The position numbers were made by a program, and so were the translations under genes. Below the pieces are notes generated by a model. That model was not told the DNA's origin. It was given only the letters and a program-made list of their open reading frames with translations, and searched no databases. A DNA stretch of 28,990 nt, taken from positions 1 through 28,990 of the forward strand of contig JAHHTY010000024.1 of the NCBI GenBank assembly GCA_020024325.1, read 5' to 3'. Below are positions 23,021 to 28,990 of this stretch, in pieces. Source of the stretch: Negativibacillus sp. (GTDB lineage Bacteria; Bacillota; Clostridia; Oscillospirales; Ruminococcaceae). Each line of letters opens with the position of its first letter. Position 1 is the first letter of the stretch.

Positions 23021-23929
23021 TTATTTTTGAAAATCAATTTCGATTTTTCCTATTCCTGCTTCTACACTGATTTCTTTTTCTTTTTCGGAATCGATCTGGT
23101 ACTCACCCATAGGAACCTTTTCTCCGTTTAGAACCACCTGACCAACCACAGAAGTTTTAATATCAAAATTATAATCTTCTTTTGATGCCTTCTGACAATT
23201 TATGTTTATTTCACCGACACCGCCTTCTATATCCACTGTTTCGGTAAATTGCCCGTCAAGATCCACTTTACCCATTCCCACCTGAACATCCACATCACGT
23301 ACAGTGATATCGTTTGCAGCCATCTTACCGACGCCGCCTTGATATGAAAGCTCATCTGCTGTAACACCTGTCAGCTCGATGTTTCCGACGCCGCCTTCTA
23401 TATCCAGGGAATTGACCTTAATATTTTCTGCCAAAACATTGCCGATTCCCGCTTTGATGTCCAACTCATCCAAGACCATATTTTTCGGCAGAATCAGTGT
23501 GATTTTTTCACGCACAATATTTCTATCACTTTTGCCATTATCATATCTGATTGTAAGCTCTGTGCCGTCCCATTCCTGCTCAAGACGCTCCGGATAAGTC
23601 AGTCTGTACTTTAATTCCCACTTATCTCCCGAAAGAATCTCCAGATTTCCCACAATATTTTCAAAACAGACCGAGGAAGGTTCCACTTTTTTTGTAAACT
23701 CTGTGCTGGAAGATTCTTGTACCGTTTTGGATGCAGAAACATCTTTTGTATCATTAGAGTTTGTATCTGTATGAGCACGAATGTGATTAGAGCCATTCTC
23801 AATTCTGATTTGATCGCTACCGTAAACAATCGTTTTTCCGCCCATCATGACACCTATTGTTGTCAATACCGCTCCCACTGTCAAAAGAGCTACAGCCATA
23901 ATAAGCATTCTTTTTTTTAAGTGTTTCAT
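23021..23929 (-). CDS. DUF4097 beta-strand repeat protein, membrane-anchored
   Basis: 302 residues. Basic start followed by one membrane segment (about 8-29, LIMAVALLTVGAVLTTIGVM), then a Ser/Thr-rich linker. From about residue 95 runs a right-handed beta-helix-like repeat: successive units such as KAGIGNVLAENIKVNSLDIE, GVGNIELTGVTADELSY and GVGKMAANDITVRDVDVQ share a G-x-G-x rhythm. DUF4097 domains are adhesin-like extracytoplasmic folds found with PadR and DUF1700 genes in Bacillota. Third gene of the cassette, 28 nt after the DUF1700 gene. Confidence 0.88.
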   Translation of the reverse strand: MKHLKKRMLIMAVALLTVGAVLTTIGVMMGGKTIVYGSDQIRIENGSNHIRAHTDTNSNDTKDVSASKTVQESSSTEFTKKVEPSSVCFENIVGNLEILSGDKWELKYRLTYPERLEQEWDGTELTIRYDNGKSDRNIVREKITLILPKNMVLDELDIKAGIGNVLAENIKVNSLDIEGGVGNIELTGVTADELSYQGGVGKMAANDITVRDVDVQVGMGKVDLDGQFTETVDIEGGVGEININCQKASKEDYNFDIKTSVVGQVVLNGEKVPMGEYQIDSEKEKEISVEAGIGKIEIDFQK

Positions 23930-23957
23930 CTTATTTTCCTCCTTTGTGTGTTTGTTT

Positions 23958-24500
23958 TTATTGTTGATTTCTTCTTCTGCGTATCATATGAATCAAGCCT
24001 TTCATCAGGCTGCCCATTGCACTAAACAGTAAAATGATTAAGGTTGTGATTCCCACAAAAACGCAGGATGTTCCCAACAGCAATATTCCGCTGGCTACAT
24101 CGACAAAGATTGCCCAGATACCAACGCCGAAAAGCAAGAAAGATAAGCCACCGAATACCACCAACAAAATGACCGCTACCAGCAGCAAGCTGAACACTAC
24201 CGCCACGGCTGCAATCGCAAGCGGAAACCAAATCGGACTGGTGAGTGCTGCCAGCAGTCCAATCAGGCATCCTTTTTCTGTACCGGATTGCGTTCCTTCC
24301 CTTCTGCTTTGGACACATTCTGCTATAATACGCTCTGCCACATCTTGCGGGGTTCCCAGTTCTGCAATAATTTCTTCCATTGTTTTATCATCGGCATCTT
24401 GCAGATATTCTATATAATAGCTCATTGCCGATTCTTGTTCTTCCCTTGGCAGGTGGGAAATTCTTGCTCTCAATTCATTGATATATTCTTCTTTGGTCAT
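23958..24500 (-). CDS. DUF1700 family membrane protein
   Basis: 180 residues. The N-terminal cytosolic helical domain MTKEEYINELRARISHLPRE, with YYIEYLQDADDKTMEEIIAELGTPQDVA-type spacing (about 29-55), is the DUF1700/HAAS signature. The second half is several hydrophobic segments (about 78-170) ending in basic residues (RRRRNQQ), so it is a multi-pass membrane protein. Genes of this type usually sit between a PadR regulator and a DUF4097 protein, as here. Proposed roles are in envelope stress sensing, not settled. Confidence 0.87.
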   Translation of the reverse strand: MTKEEYINELRARISHLPREEQESAMSYYIEYLQDADDKTMEEIIAELGTPQDVAERIIAECVQSRREGTQSGTEKGCLIGLLAALTSPIWFPLAIAAVAVVFSLLLVAVILLVVFGGLSFLLFGVGIWAIFVDVASGILLLGTSCVFVGITTLIILLFSAMGSLMKGLIHMIRRRRNQQ

Positions 24501-24562
24501 CTTCCAAGCCCTCCAATCATTATGCTGTACTGCAACATTTTTATCATAATAAGATTATCGCC

Positions 24563-24889
24563 TCAGCTGCCTTTACCTTCTGCACCTCTGTCCATAATCT
24601 CATCTATCTTTCCTTTAAAATGTTTCCATTGCTCATAAAACTGCATAAACTGTTCTCTGCCTTTTGTTGTCACCGAATAGTATCTGCGGTTTCTACCCTG
24701 GAACGGTTTGTCATAGGTGATAAGAAATCCTTCTTTTTGCAGCCTCCTCAGCACCGGATAAAGGGTAGACTCTGAAACATCCATAATCTGCTTTACCTCT
24801 TGTGTCAGCCTGTAACCATAGGTATCTTCTCTCATCACTACCGCCAACACGCAGGCATCCATCATTACAGAACCCAACTGAATTGCCAT
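24563..24889 (-). CDS. PadR family transcriptional regulator
   Basis: 108 residues, the short PadR subfamily 2 form with a winged helix. TYGYRLTQEVKQIMDVSEST, LYPVLRRLQKEGFLITYDK and GRNRRYYSVTTKGREQF are characteristic helix-turn-helix and wing segments; a C-terminal helix (FMQFYEQWKHF) would dimerise. First gene of the cassette. The promoter overlaps a long palindrome, so autoregulation is likely. Confidence 0.93.
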   Translation of the reverse strand: MAIQLGSVMMDACVLAVVMREDTYGYRLTQEVKQIMDVSESTLYPVLRRLQKEGFLITYDKPFQGRNRRYYSVTTKGREQFMQFYEQWKHFKGKIDEIMDRGAEGKGS

Positions 24890-24915
24890 CTCACTTCCCC
24901 CTTTACTATCATTTC

Positions 24916-24961
24916 AACTATATTATATTTCATATAATATAGTTTGTCAATATAATATAGT
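24916..24961 (-). promoter_or_regulatory. PadR-cassette promoter with overlapping operator
   Basis: On the minus strand TTGACA (24950-24945), 17 nt, TATAAT (24927-24922): a consensus sigma-A promoter. It is embedded in a perfect palindrome with 13 bp arms (AACTATATTATAT-ttc-ATATAATATAGTT, 24916-24944). A third copy of the half-site ATATAATATAGT (24950-24961) lies in direct repeat 18 bp further upstream. A repressor bound here would cover both promoter boxes. Confidence 0.8.
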
Positions 24962-25000
24962 AAAAATTCTTTTTACTAATCATTATATCTTTCAAAAAGC

Positions 25001-25042
25001 AAAAGATGCTCTATTCCAAAAAAGAATAGAGCATCTTTTTAT
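25001..25042 (-). terminator. Terminator after the ktrB-like gene
   Basis: A perfect 16 bp stem: AAAAGATGCTCTATTC (25001-25016) and its complement (25024-25039), seven-base loop, T-run on the minus strand. It lies about 27 nt past the stop at 25069. A-rich/T-rich flanks allow function in both directions. Confidence 0.93.
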
Positions 25043-25068
25043 AATCTTTTTATTTTTTCTGCGGTAGA

Positions 25069-26433
25069 TTATCCTACAACAATCTTTCCTTCCGGGATAA
25101 TCAGCTTTCTGCTGACACTCTTTTGTGCTGCCAGAGAAAGTCCAAAGGATACCGGTCCCACTCGACCGATAAACATTGTGATAATCAATGCCACTTTTGA
25201 TGTTTCGGAGCTAACCGCTGTCACACCGCTGGACACTCCAACAGTTGCAAAAGCAGATACTGCCTCAAAAACAGCATCAATTCCGGTCAAACCGTTTTCT
25301 GCCAATGGGCAGGTGGACATAAGAACAATCGAGGTTGTGCTGACTACCATAATGCCGAAGAACAAGATGGTGATAGAGCGGTAAACCACATTGGAAGACA
25401 AACGACGTCCCAACATACAGGCTTCATCTTTTCCCCGTACAATTGAAACCGCCGTCATCACAATGACTGCAATCGTTGTAACCTTAACACCGCCACCGGT
25501 GGAACCGGGGGCTGCTCCCAAAAACATCAGAACAATCGAGAGCATTTTGGTTGTATCTTTCATTGAGTATAAATCAATCGAGTTAAAGCCCGCTGTTCTC
25601 ATCGTTACCGACTGCATAAAACCGGCACCGATTTTTTCTTTTAAACTCAGTGGCTGCAATGTAGCCGGATTGTTCCACTCAAACAACATAAAGCAGAATG
25701 CACCCATTAAAATCAGGACAGCTGTTACTGCCAATACAATCTTTGTGTGTAACAGCAGTGTTTTTGTTTTGCGATATGCTAATAAATCATTCCAAACAAT
25801 GAAGCCCAAGCCGCCGACAATGATAAGCATCATAATGGTAAACAAAACAAGGTAGCTGTCATTAAAGGTGGTCAGAGAAGTATATTCTCCCAAAAATCCG
25901 AGGGTATCAAATCCTGCGTTGCAAAATGCAGAAATTGCTAAAAATCCGGAAATGGCAAGTCCCATCATCCCATATCTGGGGACAAAGTAAAGTGATAACA
26001 GTACTGCTCCGATTGCTTCCACAGTCAGGGTGAAGGTAATAATCATTCGCAGCAGGCTTGGCACATCCCCAAAGCTGGTGGAGTTAATGGATTCACTTGC
26101 CAGCTTCATGCCCCTAAGCCCCAGCTTTCTGCCGATGACAAGGTTAAAAAACGAGGTAAAGGTTACAAGACCAAGACCGCCAATCTGAATCAACATCAAC
26201 AGAACACCTTGTCCAAATGCACTCCAGTAGGTATATGTATCATACAATACCAGACCCGTTACACAGGTTGCACTTGCCGAGGTAAAAAGACAATCTAAAA
26301 GTGGTGTAAACTGACCACTTTTAGATGAAATCGGTAAACATAGCAGCAGTGCTCCAATGATAATTACTGCTGCAAAACTTTCAGAAATAATTCGAGCCGG
26401 ATTTGTTGATTTCCGTCGTTTTATTTTTTTCAC
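25069..26433 (-). CDS. TrkH/KtrB family potassium transporter subunit
   Basis: 454 residues, integral membrane K+ channel of the TrkH/Ktr superfamily. Four pore loops each supply a selectivity-filter glycine: G60 (TCVTGL), G174 (FCNAGFD), G282 (TMRTAGFNS) and G399 (FATVGVSSG). The intramembrane gating loop GAAPGSTGGGVK (307-317) is KtrB-like. The short N-terminus (KKIKRRKS) and length fit KtrB. No ktrA/trkA-type RCK regulator gene is next to it. It follows a Nudix gene by 33 nt, probably in one transcript, and is ended by a strong terminator. Confidence 0.93.
   Translation of the reverse strand: MKKIKRRKSTNPARIISESFAAVIIIGALLLCLPISSKSGQFTPLLDCLFTSASATCVTGLVLYDTYTYWSAFGQGVLLMLIQIGGLGLVTFTSFFNLVIGRKLGLRGMKLASESINSTSFGDVPSLLRMIITFTLTVEAIGAVLLSLYFVPRYGMMGLAISGFLAISAFCNAGFDTLGFLGEYTSLTTFNDSYLVLFTIMMLIIVGGLGFIVWNDLLAYRKTKTLLLHTKIVLAVTAVLILMGAFCFMLFEWNNPATLQPLSLKEKIGAGFMQSVTMRTAGFNSIDLYSMKDTTKMLSIVLMFLGAAPGSTGGGVKVTTIAVIVMTAVSIVRGKDEACMLGRRLSSNVVYRSITILFFGIMVVSTTSIVLMSTCPLAENGLTGIDAVFEAVSAFATVGVSSGVTAVSSETSKVALIITMFIGRVGPVSFGLSLAAQKSVSRKLIIPEGKIVVG
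26293..26326. repeat. 13 bp inverted repeat inside the ktrB-like gene
   Basis: ATCTAAAAGTGGT (26293-26305) and ACCACTTTTAGAT (26314-26326) form perfect arms around an 8 nt spacer. The repeat falls over codons for about residues 36-47 (SSKSGQFTPLLD), about 110-140 nt after the start codon. Confidence 0.8.
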
Positions 26434-26466
26434 GGAATTAGAATCTCCCTTCCATTCGGAACTCGT

Positions 26467-26871
26467 CTATTGAAGGCGTTTTCCTGCCATTGAAATCAAA
26501 TTTTTATCATTTTTAAAGGTTACCATGTGGTATGCCTTGTGAATTTCGGTCCAGATGATTCGGCTGATTTCCTCTTCCTGCATCTTAACCTTTCCACCTT
26601 GTGCTTCTCCCAGAAAATATACAACCTGCTTTTTGATGTTGGGTTCCGGAAAATATTCCACCGCCTGCCGAAAACCCTCCTGAAGTTGGATATCTAATCC
26701 CGTTTCTTCCTTAACCTCTCGCAAAGCGGTTTGTATTTCGGTTTCTTCCCCTTCTACATGACCTTTCGGAAAAGACCAATGTCCTCCATAGCGATTTTTT
26801 ATTAACAGCAGTTCAATCTGACTTTTCGTTTTGCGGTACACAAGAGCTCCACAGGATTTTTCAAACTTCAT
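26467..26871 (-). CDS. Nudix hydrolase (Ap4A-hydrolase-like)
   Basis: 134 residues. The Nudix box reads in full at 37-59: G37, E43, R51-E52, E55-E56 and G58 (GHVEGEETEIQTALREVKEE then TGL), the metal-binding loop for pyrophosphate hydrolysis. The WSFPKGHVEGEE context and SCGALVYRK start resemble bis(5'-nucleosyl)-tetraphosphatases, though substrate cannot be fixed. AGGAGG precedes the ATG. Upstream weak promoter elements (TTGACG, TATAAA with a short 15 nt spacer, near 26899-26925) are uncertain. Probably cotranscribed with the downstream K+ channel gene. Confidence 0.9.
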   Translation of the reverse strand: MKFEKSCGALVYRKTKSQIELLLIKNRYGGHWSFPKGHVEGEETEIQTALREVKEETGLDIQLQEGFRQAVEYFPEPNIKKQVVYFLGEAQGGKVKMQEEEISRIIWTEIHKAYHMVTFKNDKNLISMAGKRLQ

Positions 26872-26952
26872 ATCGTACCTCCTGCCTTAATTTATAATGA
26901 AAATCCTTACACGTCAATTACTATAACACGTTTTTGCAGGATAGAAAAGGGG

Positions 26953-26990
26953 GAAAGGAAATCTTTTCTCAAAGCAAAAGATTTCCTTTC
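26953..26990. repeat. 15 bp perfect inverted repeat
   Basis: GAAAGGAAATCTTTT (26953-26967) and AAAAGATTTCCTTTC (26976-26990) flank an 8 nt loop, in the gap between the divergent Nudix gene and tRNA gene. No T-tract follows on the plus strand. On the minus strand a CCCCTTTT follows, which is a weak terminator tail. Confidence 0.8.
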
Positions 26991-27029
26991 TAAAAGCACA
27001 AACAATACAGGTATCCACAGGTTTTCATC

Positions 27030-27058
27030 TTGACAAACTTCCATGTTAAGAGTAAACT
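27030..27058 (+). promoter_or_regulatory. Promoter for tRNA-Arg
   Basis: TTGACA (27030-27035), 17 nt spacer, TAAACT (27053-27058). The predicted start lies about 20 nt before the tRNA 5' end, a normal distance for a tRNA precursor. Confidence 0.7.
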
Positions 27059-27084
27059 TGATATGTTATTCTTTTGCCTTATTT

Positions 27085-27159
27085 GCCCCCATAGTTAAAT
27101 GGATATAATAAACCCCTCCTAAGGGTTAGTTACAGGTTCGATTCCTGTTGGGGGTGCCA
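27085..27159 (+). tRNA. tRNA-Arg (anticodon CCU)
   Basis: A complete 75 nt cloverleaf. Acceptor GCCCCCA pairs with TGGGGGT (first pair G-U), discriminator G, encoded CCA. D-arm GTTA/TAAT, anticodon stem AACCC/GGGTT with loop CTCCTAA giving anticodon CCU (reads AGG). T-arm ACAGG/CCTGT with loop TTCGATT. The variable region is four bases (AGTT). No intron or mismatch in the stems apart from G-U. Confidence 0.93.
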
Positions 27160-27194
27160 AAAATTATCGGCTGTTGATGTATTCGGCAATATAA

Positions 27195-27258
27195 CCTCCT
27201 GTGTTTTTGTTTTGTGGCTGCAAAGCTAGCTCTACCTTAACACAGGGGGTCTTTTTTG
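27195..27258 (+). terminator. Terminator downstream of tRNA-Arg
   Basis: CCTCCTGTGTT (27195-27205) pairs with AACACAGGGGG (27239-27249), one G-U, followed at once by TCTTTTTT. A second smaller hairpin, GGGTC-TTTTTT-GACCC (27247-27262) followed by TTTTATTTT, overlaps it and shares the GGG. The two may act in tandem or exclude each other. The loop of the first is long (33 nt). Confidence 0.6.
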
Positions 27259-27277
27259 ACCCTTTTATTTTAATACC

Positions 27278-27464
27278 ATGTCCATGAAAGCAAAGACTTT
27301 TTCGGTGATGGGATATTCCTGATTCTAAGAAACTTTGGGATAAACAATATGCAAAACTAAACTGTCATCTTCCGATTGAGAAAGCGGTTGGGCAACTACT
27401 CTTAAAAAACATCTATGCTTGTGTGCAGCGGTTTGATGTAATACAGCACCTTTTACTATCCTAA
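27278..27464 (+). pseudogene. Possible gene remnant
   Basis: A short frame at 27278-27322 (MSMKAKTFSVMGYS then stop) is followed in another frame by an open stretch at 27309-27464 without a start codon. That stretch encodes about 51 residues (KLWDKQYAKLNCHLPIEKAV and onwards) before TAA. The composition looks protein-like, and the two pieces together could be one frameshifted small gene. No ribosome binding site or family match is recognised, so this is a tentative call. Confidence 0.25.
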
Positions 27465-27510
27465 CATAAACGGCTTACCTTTTTGTTTTCTTTCATGGAT
27501 TGCCCATTTT

Positions 27511-27528
27511 ACAGATAAGTTTATCTGT
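27511..27528. repeat. Palindrome upstream of the MATE promoter
   Basis: ACAGATAA-gt-TTATCTGT, perfect 8 bp arms, 50 bp before the -35 of the MATE gene promoter. It could be a regulator binding site or a weak hairpin (a T-rich stretch follows on the plus strand). The remaining bases from 27465 to the promoter are AT-rich and hold nothing I can identify. Confidence 0.5.
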
Positions 27529-27577
27529 GTTTATTTTTATGGTGAAGAAATTCACTTTGTAAAAACATTGTTCGCAC

Positions 27578-27606
27578 TTGTTCTGTCTGAAAAAGAAATA
27601 TATAAT
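27578..27606 (+). promoter_or_regulatory. Promoter for the MATE transporter gene
   Basis: TTGTTC (27578-27583), 17 nt spacer, TATAAT (27601-27606). Predicted start near 27613, leaving a leader of about 45 nt before the ATG at 27660. Confidence 0.65.
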
Positions 27607-27659
27607 AGCAGTATATCGCATTTAGTCGATTTTGTAAATTTTTAACGGGGTGGGATTTT

Positions 27660-28990
27660 ATGGAAAACACCATAAAGCCGATGACAAGCGGCTCAATTTG
27701 GAAAAGAATGACTTTTTTTGCACTTCCGATTTTGCTGGGAAATTTATTTCAACAGCTATACAACACCGTTGACTCGTTGATTGTCGGAAACTATTTGGGA
27801 AGTGGTGCGTTAGCCGCTGTAAGTTCTTCCGGCAGTTTGATTTTTATGCTGATTGGTTTTTTAAGCGGAATTGCTTCCGGTGCAGGTGTTATTGTTGCAA
27901 AATCATTTGGTGCAAAGGATCATAAAAGTCTGCACGTTGTTGTACATACAACCGTGGCATTCGGACTTGTTTCCGGCATTCTGATGACTTTTATCGGGAT
28001 GCTGTTTACCCCACAGATTTTAATATGGATGGACACCCCTGCCAGTGTGATGCAGGAATCAATAACCTATCTGCAAATTTACTTTTCCGGCTCTCTTGGG
28101 TTTGTTATGTATAACATCTTTGTTGGCATCTTGCAGGCAGTGGGTGACAGCCGACATCCTTTATATTATTTAATCGTTTCATCTGTTGTCAACTTGATAT
28201 TGGACTTTTTGTTCATCGGCGGTCTGCATACCGGCGTTGGGGGTGCTGCCTTGGCAACGGTAATTTCTCAGCTGGTCAGTGCTTCCTTATGTCTTATTCA
28301 GCTGATGAGAACAAAAGAAAGCTATCGTCTTGAAATTAAAAAGATTCGCTTTGACTCTGAGATGCTCAAAGAAATCATTCGCATTGGCTTACCTTCGGGA
28401 ATGCAGAACTCCATCATCGCCTTTGCAAATGTTATTGTACAAGCCGATATCAACTCTTTCGGTGAAATGGCTATGGCAGGATACGGAGCTTACAGTAAGG
28501 TTGAAGGCTTTGGATTTCTTCCAATTACCAGTTTTACTTTGGCATTGACTACCTTTGTCGGGCAAAACCTTGGTGCGGAAGAATATGAACGAACCCGCAA
28601 GGGGGCTCGTTTTGGAATTTTAGCGACAGTTATATTAGCCGAGCTGATTGGCATTGTCGTTTTCATCTTTGCTCCGCAGATGATTGCCGCCTTTGATTCT
28701 ACCCCGGAGGTAATCCAATTTGGAGTAGAAAAGGCACGAACCGCTGCATTATTCTACTGCCTGCTAGCTTACTCTCATTCCATTGCCTCTATTTTGCGAG
28801 GAGCAGGACGAGCAGTGGTTCCAATGGTGATTATGATGGTATTCTGGTGCATCGTTCGTGTCACCTTCCTTGCCATTACCATTCCTTTGACACACAGCAT
28901 TCAGATGGTTTATTGGGTTTACCCGCTGACATGGAGCCTCAGCTCACTGACATTTTTTTATTGCTACAAAAAATCAGACTGGCTTCATGA
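27660..28990 (+). CDS. MATE family efflux transporter, C-terminus beyond window
   Basis: The frame is open from ATG 27660 to the window edge, 443 codons, with no stop inside. It is preceded by a GGGGTGGG site, a weak ribosome binding site. MATE signatures are visible: PILLGNLFQQLYNTVDSLIV (about 22-41) with VGNYLGSGALAAV, then GILQAVGDSRHPLYYLIVSS in the first half. In the second half come GLPSGMQNSI, GYGAYSKVEGFGFLPI and SIASILRGAGRAVVPM. About twelve hydrophobic segments are expected, with an internal duplication. Such proteins export cationic drugs or metabolites by Na+ or H+ antiport; substrate not predictable. Length is already near the family norm, so only a few residues are probably missing. 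Confidence 0.92.
   Translation, partial: MENTIKPMTSGSIWKRMTFFALPILLGNLFQQLYNTVDSLIVGNYLGSGALAAVSSSGSLIFMLIGFLSGIASGAGVIVAKSFGAKDHKSLHVVVHTTVAFGLVSGILMTFIGMLFTPQILIWMDTPASVMQESITYLQIYFSGSLGFVMYNIFVGILQAVGDSRHPLYYLIVSSVVNLILDFLFIGGLHTGVGGAALATVISQLVSASLCLIQLMRTKESYRLEIKKIRFDSEMLKEIIRIGLPSGMQNSIIAFANVIVQADINSFGEMAMAGYGAYSKVEGFGFLPITSFTLALTTFVGQNLGAEEYERTRKGARFGILATVILAELIGIVVFIFAPQMIAAFDSTPEVIQFGVEKARTAALFYCLLAYSHSIASILRGAGRAVVPMVIMMVFWCIVRVTFLAITIPLTHSIQMVYWVYPLTWSLSSLTFFYCYKKSDWLH

Noticed and set aside
27085..27660. Integration site or genomic island at tRNA-Arg
   Set aside because: No integrase, no repeated tRNA 3' end and no inverted repeats of an element are visible in the window, so only a weak remnant call was kept.

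Overview
The window looks like chromosomal DNA from a member of the Clostridia (Bacillota). The basis is the S10-spc-alpha gene order with secY-adk-map-KOW protein-infA-rpmJ, a zinc-type S14, the four-cysteine S4, a zinc-finger L24, PadR/DUF1700/DUF4097 and KtrB-type genes, AGGAGG ribosome binding sites and T-tailed terminators. No species can be named from the sequence alone. No mobile element, CRISPR array or toxin system was recognised.

Layout. The first 4.2 kb holds minus-strand accessory genes: an unrecognised protein cut by the window edge, isoaspartyl dipeptidase (iadA), a DUF1266 protein and a nitroreductase. From 20.3 kb down to 4.6 kb runs one unbroken minus-strand ribosomal superoperon: rpsJ, rplC, rplD, rplW, rplB, rpsS, rplV, rpsC, rplP, rpmC, rpsQ, rplN, rplX, rplE, rpsZ, rpsH, rplF, rplR, rpsE, rpmD, rplO, secY, adk, map, a KOW protein, infA, rpmJ, rpsM, rpsK, rpsD, rpoA, rplQ. 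Most gaps are under 40 nt and several genes share a TAATG stop/start. No T-tailed terminator is seen inside the run. A promoter at about 20.67 kb drives it through a leader of roughly 340 nt that contains a terminator-like hairpin ahead of rpsJ, which suggests attenuation.

Above it lie minus-strand genes for a lipoprotein, a HutD-family protein, a PadR-DUF1700-DUF4097 envelope-sensing type cassette with a clear palindromic promoter/operator, and a Nudix hydrolase followed by a KtrB-like K+ channel subunit. On the plus strand at the right edge are a complete tRNA-Arg(CCU) gene and a MATE-family transporter cut by the window end.

The most interesting non-coding signal is a free-standing transcription unit just downstream of rplQ. 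A near-consensus promoter (TTGACA-N17-TATTAT) and a strong terminator bound about 120 nt of RNA with a foldable multi-helix core. It lies between the end of the ribosomal operon and the independently promoted nitroreductase gene. The S10 leader and structured spacers at rpsJ-rplC and rpsD-rpoA are further candidates for RNA-level control. All functional statements rest on reading motifs and family memory; no searches or folding programs were run.
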